Assembly (NCBI RefSeq): GCF_000175575.2
Contig: NZ_CP005986.1
Span: forward strand, 1,994,615 to 2,058,614
Source of the DNA: Acidithiobacillus caldus ATCC 51756
GTDB taxonomy: Bacteria > Pseudomonadota > Gammaproteobacteria > Acidithiobacillales > Acidithiobacillaceae
Reading direction: 5' to 3'
DNA: 64,000 nt
Shown in pieces: positions 58,068 to 64,000 of this stretch (position 1 is its first letter; each line of letters starts with the position of its first letter). The notes below the pieces were generated by a model. The model saw nothing but the letters and a program-made list of their open reading frames with translations. It had not been told where the DNA came from and did not search any database. The position numbers and the translations under genes were made by a program.

Positions 58068-58892
58068 CTAACACGATGGCGGGAAGAGGGTATGCAATTG
58101 GTGGAAATCCAGGGTAGGCAAGGCAAAGGCAGGCGGATAGAGGGCGGCGACGAAATAGAGCCCTTCGGCCGGAGCGGTTACCCCCGCCAGCGCGCGCTTG
58201 CGCGACGCCAGCACCTCCGCCGCCCAGTGGGGCGGTCGGTCACCCCAGCCAATGCCCAGCAGCACGCCGACGAGGTTGCGCACCATGTGGTGGAGAAAGG
58301 CATTGGCCTCGGCATCCACGAAAACCCAGTCGCCCTGACGGCTCACCCGCAACTGGCGTAATTCCCTGATGGGGTGTTTGGCCTGACAGGCAGCGGCGCG
58401 AAAGGCCGAAAAATCGTGTCTGCCCAAGAGCAGGCTGGCGGCTTCCTGCATGGGCTCCACCGCCAGAGGCCGCGGCACCCAGGCCGCGCGCCCGGCATAC
58501 AGTGCCGAGCGTTCGCTGCGATTGAGAATGCAATACCGATAACGCCGCCCAACGGCAGCAAAGCGCGCGTGAAAATCCCGGGGGACGGGCCGCGCCCAGA
58601 GCACACTGATACTGGAGGGAAGATAGCGGTTGACCCCCCGCGTCCAGGCGAGGGCCGGACGGGTCACCGGAGCATCGAAATGCACCACCTGACCGAGGGC
58701 ATGGACCCCCGCATCGGTCCGGCCGGCAACGGTGGTGGGAACCGCGCACTGGGCAATCTCGCGGAGCGCACGCTCGAGGCTTTCCTGAACGCTCGCTGGT
58801 CCATCCTGACGCTGCCAGCCGCTGAAGTCGCTACCCCGATACTCCAGGCCGAGGGCCCAGCGTGCCCCCGGCGAAGCCTGTCCCGCTAGCGT
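58068..58892 (-). CDS. truA: tRNA pseudouridine synthase A, non-standard start
   Basis: About 274 residues. TruA makes pseudouridine at tRNA positions 38-40. The catalytic Asp is in TVAGRTDAGVHALGQVVHF (about residue 60). RRYRYCILN and ANAFLHHMVRNLVG follow as expected. The conserved N-terminus (RWALGLEYRGSDFSGWQ) is encoded, but the frame back to the fimV TAG stop (58905-58907) contains no ATG, GTG or TTG. I place the start at ACG 58890-58892, with AGAAGG about eight bases upstream, as the best guess. The first standard start is the GTG at 58688, which would remove the catalytic Asp. Confidence 0.85.
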   Translation of the reverse strand, partial: TLAGQASPGARWALGLEYRGSDFSGWQRQDGPASVQESLERALREIAQCAVPTTVAGRTDAGVHALGQVVHFDAPVTRPALAWTRGVNRYLPSSISVLWARPVPRDFHARFAAVGRRYRYCILNRSERSALYAGRAAWVPRPLAVEPMQEAASLLLGRHDFSAFRAAACQAKHPIRELRQLRVSRQGDWVFVDAEANAFLHHMVRNLVGVLLGIGWGDRPPHWAAEVLASRKRALAGVTAPAEGLYFVAALYPPAFALPTLDFHQLHTLFPPSC

Positions 58893-58904
58893 ATCGACAC
58901 CCTT

Positions 58905-61382
58905 CTAGAGGCTTTCCAGCAGGCTGTGCGCCTCGCTGCGCTGCTGGGGATTGCCCTCCCGGGAGACCTCCTCCAGCAGCTCTCGTGCCGAATCGGCATC
59001 GTCCATTTCCAGATAGGCCTTGGCCAGGTCGAGCTTGGTCCCGACGGCATCCCAGTCGCCTGCGGCCTCCGCGGCGGCATCCTGGGACGGCGCCGACGGA
59101 TGCGGTTCATCCCTTGCAGCGTCGGGGTGATGAGCAAAGTCGGATTCCAGCGGCGTAGTCCCGGAGCGGGTTGGGGACTCGGTCCTTGACTCCGCCTCCA
59201 GGGCGCGGAACTGTTCATCGACCGAGTCCAGGAGCCGCTGCTTCTCCGCCGCCGGAATCTCGTGCTGAGGCATTGCGCTGTCCTTTTCCGCGTCCGCGCT
59301 GCCCAGCAAACTGTCCAGATTGAAATCCAACAAATGGTCGGTCTCGTTGGCGCCGACGTGGTGCTCTGCTTGCGGCTCATCCGTGGATGCCGCTGCCGAC
59401 AGCGCCGACACATCGAAGGCGTGATGCGAGTCCGGCGCCGACTGCGCGGTCGTCGACGGCGTGGCCGCCGACTGGGGCGGGGTCGAAGCGACGGCGCTGG
59501 CATCCGCAAACAAGCTGTGCCCCGGGAAAAGCTGAGCGCCCTGGGCCGCAACCTGCTGCCAGGCACCATTCACGGGACCGAAGCGACCACGCATGCGCTC
59601 CGCCAGCTCCAGAAAGGCATCGCGACGATCCAGCTGGGCATAGAGATCCAGTAGCTTGACGTAAAGCTCCTTGCGCCGCGGATTCTCTTCCAGAGCCTCC
59701 TGCAATACCGTCACTGCCGAGTCGGACTTGCCGTAGGTCAGATAGAGATCCGCCTGCTCCAGGGGATCCACCTGCAGCGGATCGGATGGATCGGCACCAA
59801 GGGTGCCCGTCGACTGGCCACCGGCGACCGCAGCCGTCCCGGAAAAATCCGCTGCCTCGCCTGCGGCCGGGGCGCCGTCGGCGGCACTCGGCGAGAAATC
59901 CAAGCCGCCGGTCGCGGCAGCGGCCGCCACGGTCGGTTCCGCCGCAGCCTGCGGTTCTGCCACCGCCGCTTTGGGCGTAGGCGCCTGCGGGGCAGACGCC
60001 GGTGCCACCGTGCCCGGCGTCAAGAACGGCTCAGGCCGGGGCGGCGGCGCGAAGGCCGCGGGCGATTCTCCCGATGATGGCGGCGGTGGCGGCGGTGGCG
60101 GCGGTGTCGGCCTCGCGCCCGCGCCGTTGCCATTGCCGGCCAGCATGGTCAGCTTCTGCGATACTTCGCGCTGGCGTCGCGCCGCTTCCTGCTGCCTCTG
60201 ATAGACCCAGAGGAACAGCAGGAGCAGCAGCAGGTTGCCCCCAAGGGACAGCCACAGCAAGGGATTGCTGCGCGGGTGTGCCTGCGCCGATGCCTGGGAC
60301 AAACGGGCGAGTTCCGCAGCCTGCGAAGCCACCTGCGCCTGCGTCTGGGTCAGGCGCGTGTTGAGAGCCTGAAGCATGGTCTGCAGATGGGCATTGTCCG
60401 ACCGCAGGGCGGCAACGCTACTCTGGGCAGCGGCAGTGCTGACCGTGCTAACCGCAGCCGCCGTACTCGCCGGAGCCGCTGCTGCGCTGCTGGCAGCCGC
60501 GGCCACGGAGCTGGGCGCACTGGAGAGTACCAGACGGGTCGCCGGTGCCCCCGCATTGGTGGTCGCGTTTGCCGGGACCGCTTGGTTTGCCGCGACGGGC
60601 GTGGACTTGGCGGAAACTCCGAGCCGTTGGCCACGTAACCAGGCCCGCGCCTGGGCCGGTGTCATGGCCTGAACCTGGGCCAGACTGGGCGTCTCAAGGT
60701 AGGTACCCGCATAGAGCAGATTGGGATTACCATTTTTGAACGCCCCGGGATTGGCCTTTACCAGGGCAGCCATGACCTGATCCAGGCTCACCCGGTTGCT
60801 GCGACTGAGCTTCCGGGCGATATCAAAGAGGGTCTGATGCTCCGGGACGGGGCCATAGCGCGAGGCGCTGGCCCAACCAGCAACCTCGGTACGTGGCGAC
60901 CGCGCCGGCATGGGCGGGTAAGGCATGGCCTCAGCGGACGGACGCGGGCTGGGGGATGGCGTCGCCAGGCGAGTTGCCGGCACCCCATAGGTCGTGGCCG
61001 CCGCGGAGGAGGCCCGATATTCGCGAACGATCTGCCCACCGGACCAGTCCAGCTGTACCAGGAAGGGTAGACTGGCCTGCGTCAGGGGCAGGGGGCTCGA
61101 GATCAGGATGGCCGGCTGACCGCCCTCGCGGACGCTGAAGTGCCACTGGCTGAGGGTTGGGTCCACCGGTAAATGGATGAGGCTGAAGGCGGAGGCCGGC
61201 GCAAGTCCCGCCTGAGCGCTGGTCAGTTCCCGTGGGTGTTCGCTGCGAATGGGGATCTCGGCGCGGAAGGGTTCACCCGGGCCCGAAAGCACGATCAGTT
61301 CACCCAGACCCATAGCCTGTGCCAGGCCGGGAACCCCAACGCCCAGGGCCAGGAACACCTGCACCCACGCTTTTCTGTCCAT
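58905..61382 (-). CDS. fimV: FimV-type peptidoglycan-binding pilus assembly protein
   Basis: About 825 residues. A signal peptide (cleavage after AQA, residue 23) is followed by the conserved FimV N-terminal domain (GLGELIVLSGPGEPFRAEI), a LysM domain (VPEHQTLFDIARKLSRSN), a coiled segment and one transmembrane helix (LLWLSLGGNLLLLLLFLWV, about 380). The acidic cytoplasmic tail ends in the TPR-like FimV C-terminal domain. The tail includes a run of ten prolines coded by a 9-bp tandem repeat. In Pseudomonas FimV organises type IV pili and polar signalling; here that role is inferred. It lies between asd and truA, as in pseudomonads. Confidence 0.9.
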   Translation of the reverse strand: MDRKAWVQVFLALGVGVPGLAQAMGLGELIVLSGPGEPFRAEIPIRSEHPRELTSAQAGLAPASAFSLIHLPVDPTLSQWHFSVREGGQPAILISSPLPLTQASLPFLVQLDWSGGQIVREYRASSAAATTYGVPATRLATPSPSPRPSAEAMPYPPMPARSPRTEVAGWASASRYGPVPEHQTLFDIARKLSRSNRVSLDQVMAALVKANPGAFKNGNPNLLYAGTYLETPSLAQVQAMTPAQARAWLRGQRLGVSAKSTPVAANQAVPANATTNAGAPATRLVLSSAPSSVAAAASSAAAAPASTAAAVSTVSTAAAQSSVAALRSDNAHLQTMLQALNTRLTQTQAQVASQAAELARLSQASAQAHPRSNPLLWLSLGGNLLLLLLFLWVYQRQQEAARRQREVSQKLTMLAGNGNGAGARPTPPPPPPPPPSSGESPAAFAPPPRPEPFLTPGTVAPASAPQAPTPKAAVAEPQAAAEPTVAAAAATGGLDFSPSAADGAPAAGEAADFSGTAAVAGGQSTGTLGADPSDPLQVDPLEQADLYLTYGKSDSAVTVLQEALEENPRRKELYVKLLDLYAQLDRRDAFLELAERMRGRFGPVNGAWQQVAAQGAQLFPGHSLFADASAVASTPPQSAATPSTTAQSAPDSHHAFDVSALSAAASTDEPQAEHHVGANETDHLLDFNLDSLLGSADAEKDSAMPQHEIPAAEKQRLLDSVDEQFRALEAESRTESPTRSGTTPLESDFAHHPDAARDEPHPSAPSQDAAAEAAGDWDAVGTKLDLAKAYLEMDDADSARELLEEVSREGNPQQRSEAHSLLESL
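60079..60105 (-). repeat. 9-bp tandem repeat (3 copies) in fimV
   Basis: GGCGGCGGT is repeated three times on the plus strand and encodes most of a ten-proline tract in the cytoplasmic tail of FimV. Such repeats can change copy number by slippage without shifting the frame. Confidence 0.75.
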
Positions 61383-61457
61383 ACCTTCCCCTTTCTGGCG
61401 GATCTACCGCGGCCCCAGTCCACCGACGGACCGGGTTGTCTGTATCACACCACAAAC

Positions 61458-62480
61458 CTATAGATAGTCGCGAATGAGCAACTCCGCAATCTGTATACTG
61501 TTCAGGGCAGCGCCTTTGCGGATGTTGTCGGCTACCACCCAAAAATTCAATCCACGCTCGTGGGAACAATCCTCGCGGATGCGTCCTACCCAGGTAGCGT
61601 CCTGGCCAGCGGCGTCCAGGGCCGTGGGCCAGCCGCCGGCGGTGCGCTCGTCCAGCACCCGGACCCCCGGCGCGCGCTGGAGCAGGCTACGCAGTTCCTC
61701 GGCACGCATCTTCTCCCGCGTTACCACGTTGACCGCCTCGGAGTGCCCATAAAACACCGGTACCCGCACGCAGGTGGCCGTCAGGGCAAGCTCCGGGCGT
61801 TCGAGTATCTTGCGCGATTCCCAGAGCATCTTCATTTCTTCCTTGGTGTAACCGTTATCCTGGAAGACGTCGATCTGGGGCAGGCAATTGAAGGCGATGC
61901 GCTTGGGGAAGACCGCTGGCGCAACTTCTTGCTGGGTAAAAACCGCCCGCGTCGTTTCACCCAGCTCGTGGATGGCGCGGCTGCCGGCACCGCTGACGGC
62001 CTGATAGGTGGCCACCACGACCCGCTCGATGCCCACGGCGTCGTCAATGGGTTTGAGGGCAAGCAACATCTGGATGGTGGAGCAGTTGGGGTTGGCGATG
62101 ATGCCACGCTGCCGATAATCGGCAATGCGCTGGGGATTCACCTCGGGCACCACCAGGGGGATGTCGTCGTCGTAGCGAAAGCGTGAGGTGTTGTCGATGA
62201 CCACCGCACCCGCCGCCACCGCCCGGGGCGCGAAGATCTCACTGGCGCGGGCACCGGCGGAAAAGAGCCCGATATCCACGCCCGTCCAGTCGAAGTACTC
62301 GGCGTCCTGGACGCGCACGGACTTACCCCGAAAGCGGAAGGCCTGCCCAGCGGAGCGTTCACTGGCGAGCAGGACCAGTTCCTCCACCGGAAAATCCCGT
62401 TCCTCCAAGATTTCCCGCATGACCTCACCCACGGCACCCGTGGCACCCAGGATGGCGACGCGATAACCTTCTTTTTTCAT
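61458..62480 (-). CDS. asd: Aspartate-semialdehyde dehydrogenase
   Basis: This 340-residue NADPH enzyme makes aspartate semialdehyde for lysine, threonine, methionine and diaminopimelate synthesis. The nucleotide motif is [13 protein letters not shown] (residues 9-21). The active-site cysteine is Cys133 in [13 protein letters not shown], and [12 protein letters not shown] follows. The length and motifs fit the Gram-negative/actinobacterial asd branch rather than the longer enterobacterial form. ATG 62480 overlaps the leuB stop (ATGA). Confidence 0.97.
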   Translation of the reverse strand: MKKEGYRVAILGATGAVGEVMREILEERDFPVEELVLLASERSAGQAFRFRGKSVRVQDAEYFDWTGVDIGLFSAGARASEIFAPRAVAAGAVVIDNTSRFRYDDDIPLVVPEVNPQRIADYRQRGIIANPNCSTIQMLLALKPIDDAVGIERVVVATYQAVSGAGSRAIHELGETTRAVFTQQEVAPAVFPKRIAFNCLPQIDVFQDNGYTKEEMKMLWESRKILERPELALTATCVRVPVFYGHSEAVNVVTREKMRAEELRSLLQRAPGVRVLDERTAGGWPTALDAAGQDATWVGRIREDCSHERGLNFWVVADNIRKGAALNSIQIAELLIRDYL

Positions 62481-63559
62481 GATGTCGCCTGCTCCCGCAG
62501 AGCTGCGGCGACGGCTTCACCCATGGCCTGGGTCCCCACCACGGGCTCGCCCACGGCGGCGATGTCGGCCGTGCGCAGACCCTGATCCAATACCCGCAAC
62601 ACCGCCGCCTCGATACGCTCCGCTAGCGGCGCCTGATCCAGGGAGTGGCGCAGCATCATGGCGACGGAGAGTATGGTGGCCAGGGGATTGGCGCGGTCCT
62701 GCCCGGCAATGTCCGGTGCCGAACCGTGGATGGGTTCGTACATGCCCCGCCCCTGCCCCAGGGAGGCGGAGGCCAGCATGCCGATGGATCCCGTCAACTG
62801 GCTGGCCTCGTCCGAGAGGATGTCCCCGAACATGTTGCCCGTCAGGATCACGTCGAATTGCGCCGGCGCCCGCACCAGCTGCATGGCCGCGTTGTCCACA
62901 TACAGGTGCTGCAGTTCCACGTCGGGATAATCGCGCCCCACCTCCGTCACCACTTCCCGCCATAGGCGAGTGGTTTCCAGCACGTTGGCCTTGTCCACGG
63001 AGCAGAGCCGGCGGCGGCGGTCGCGGGCGGCGCGGAAGGCCACCTCGGCAATGCGGCGAATCTCATCCTCGTCGTAGACCATGGTGTTCCAGGCCCGACG
63101 CTTGCCCTGCACCACCTCGGCTCCGCGCGGCTCGCCAAAATAGATGTCGCCGGTCAATTCACGCACCACCAGGATGTCTACGCCTTCGATGAGTTCCGGG
63201 CGCAGCGGGGAGGCCGCGCGCAACTGCGGAAAGATCTGCGCCGGACGCAGATTGGCAAAAAGCTCCAGTTCCTTGCGCAAACGCAACAAACCCTGCTCCG
63301 GACGCTTCGCTGGCGGCAGGCCGTCCCATTTCGGCCCCCCCACCGCTCCCAGCAGGACGGCATCGGCGCGGCGTGCCAGCTCCAGGGACTCCGGCGGCAA
63401 GGGATCGTCGTGGGCATCCAGGGCAGCGCCGCCCACCAGACCCTCCACCACCGTCAAAGGCAGCTCGGCCTGTTCCTGCACCGTCTCGAGGACGCGGCGG
63501 GCGGCGGCACAGATTTCCGGGCCGATCCCGTCACCCGGAAAAAAGACTACGGTCGTCAT
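62477..63559 (-). CDS. leuB: 3-isopropylmalate dehydrogenase
   Basis: This 360-residue NAD-dependent enzyme carries out the third step of leucine synthesis. [10 protein letters not shown] at the N-terminus, [14 protein letters not shown], the [17 protein letters not shown] segment and [23 protein letters not shown] are all diagnostic. I use ATG 63559 ([10 protein letters not shown]); an extension to 63829 covers the neighbouring gene in another frame. leuC and leuD are not in the window. The ATG overlaps the stop of the preceding gene (ATGA). Confidence 0.97.
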   Translation of the reverse strand: MTTVVFFPGDGIGPEICAAARRVLETVQEQAELPLTVVEGLVGGAALDAHDDPLPPESLELARRADAVLLGAVGGPKWDGLPPAKRPEQGLLRLRKELELFANLRPAQIFPQLRAASPLRPELIEGVDILVVRELTGDIYFGEPRGAEVVQGKRRAWNTMVYDEDEIRRIAEVAFRAARDRRRRLCSVDKANVLETTRLWREVVTEVGRDYPDVELQHLYVDNAAMQLVRAPAQFDVILTGNMFGDILSDEASQLTGSIGMLASASLGQGRGMYEPIHGSAPDIAGQDRANPLATILSVAMMLRHSLDQAPLAERIEAAVLRVLDQGLRTADIAAVGEPVVGTQAMGEAVAAALREQATS

Positions 63560-64000
63560 TGGCTTAGATCCTTTTTGGTGACTATCTGGATGATGAATGG
63601 ATGCTCTCGGCCCGGTTCGGGATTCTCGGGTACGGCGTTCAAGGGATAGATACCCGGACCAAGGCCATGGGCATCGTCGCTCACCAGCGCCTGGGCCGCA
63701 CTGCCCGCCGTGGCCGGGTCGCGCAGACGCAAACGTATGCCCACCACCCCCTCGCGATGGCGAGCTCCTTCCAGATACATGCGCCGCGTGATTTCCGAAT
63801 GCAGCACCTTGAAGAAGGCCGTCAGGCACTGCTCCTCGACACTCCCGGCAGCGCCCTGCGCACGCGCCAGAAAGCGTCGCGCACTCTGACGCGGCAGGTC
63901 ACGGAGAAAGTCCGGCGAGCGTGCCCAGGCCAGCAGCGCAGACATCAGTTCCGGATCGTCCGGAAGATCCGCAAAGGCGTGATAATGACGGGCGAAGAGG
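63556..64000 (-). CDS. C-terminal part of an unknown protein, cut by the window edge
   Basis: The frame is open to the right edge, so at least 148 residues are visible, beginning [20 protein letters not shown] do not recognise the family. The visible part is soluble and Arg/Ala-rich, with a helical stretch ([20 protein letters not shown]) and a beta-rich end ([15 protein letters not shown]). An internal ATG at 63945 is possible but the upstream codons look coding. Its stop overlaps leuB, so it heads or belongs to the leuB-asd-fimV transcript. Confidence 0.72.
   Translation of the reverse strand, partial: LFARHYHAFADLPDDPELMSALLAWARSPDFLRDLPRQSARRFLARAQGAAGSVEEQCLTAFFKVLHSEITRRMYLEGARHREGVVGIRLRLRDPATAGSAAQALVSDDAHGLGPGIYPLNAVPENPEPGREHPFIIQIVTKKDLSQ

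Overview
The window is a GC-rich chromosomal segment from a gammaproteobacterium-like, Gram-negative chemolithotroph. The best fit is Acidithiobacillia, and an A. caldus/A. thiooxidans-type organism is my inference. The reasons are a Tat-exported high-potential iron-sulfur protein, the gene order of the housekeeping blocks, type 2 GTP cyclohydrolase and many GTG/TTG starts. Almost all of it is core chromosome. The accessory or unusual parts lie at 12.4-18.5 kb, with a second point of interest at 25.4-29.7 kb.

Layout. 1-4.6 kb (minus): yicC-gmk-rpoZ-spoT-ridA and the first codons of a further gene. 4.8-8.8 kb (plus): glnE, ilvE and a small zinc-finger gene. 8.9-12.3 kb (minus): a GAF-GGDEF protein, cutA and dsbD. 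12.4-14.5 kb (minus): an outer-membrane DUF3034 protein, an exported truncated globin and a HiPIP, behind what looks like a sigma-54 promoter with an IHF site and three enhancer dyads. 14.8-15.9 kb: a decayed IS481-like element with both inverted repeats. 16.4-17.1 kb (plus): crcB and a DUF190 gene. 17.5-18.5 kb (minus): tRNA-Arg(ACG) and a TPR/membrane/Gly-rich protein. 18.6-24.4 kb (plus): an RND efflux system in the order outer-membrane factor, adaptor, pump. 24.6-29.7 kb (plus): folD, then ppk1, a ParA-like ATPase and a CYTH-CHAD protein with overlapping ends. 29.8-33.7 kb (minus): a small unknown gene, pepN and a DsbG-like protein. 33.9-50.0 kb (minus): one long tightly packed block with queuosine genes, secretion genes (yajC-secD-secF), isoprenoid genes (ispA, dxs), folE2, aroC, an MFS transporter and clpB. 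50.0-64.0 kb (minus): the conserved block leuB-asd-fimV-truA-trpF-trpB-trpA-accD-folC-cvpA-purF-metZ.

How they work together. The minus-strand blocks are chains of stop/start overlaps (ATGA, GTGA, TGATG), so translational coupling is likely throughout. The DUF3034-globin-HiPIP operon would place a barrel in the outer membrane and a haem protein and an Fe-S electron carrier in the periplasm. The polyphosphate locus joins synthesis (Ppk1), a presumed polyphosphate-binding protein (CHAD) and a positioning-type ATPase (ParA).

The two best leads for something undescribed are the sigma-54-type exported globin/HiPIP operon and the ppk1-parA-CHAD polyphosphate locus. A third anomaly is truA, which has no ATG, GTG or TTG start and follows fimV in the same frame after one TAG.
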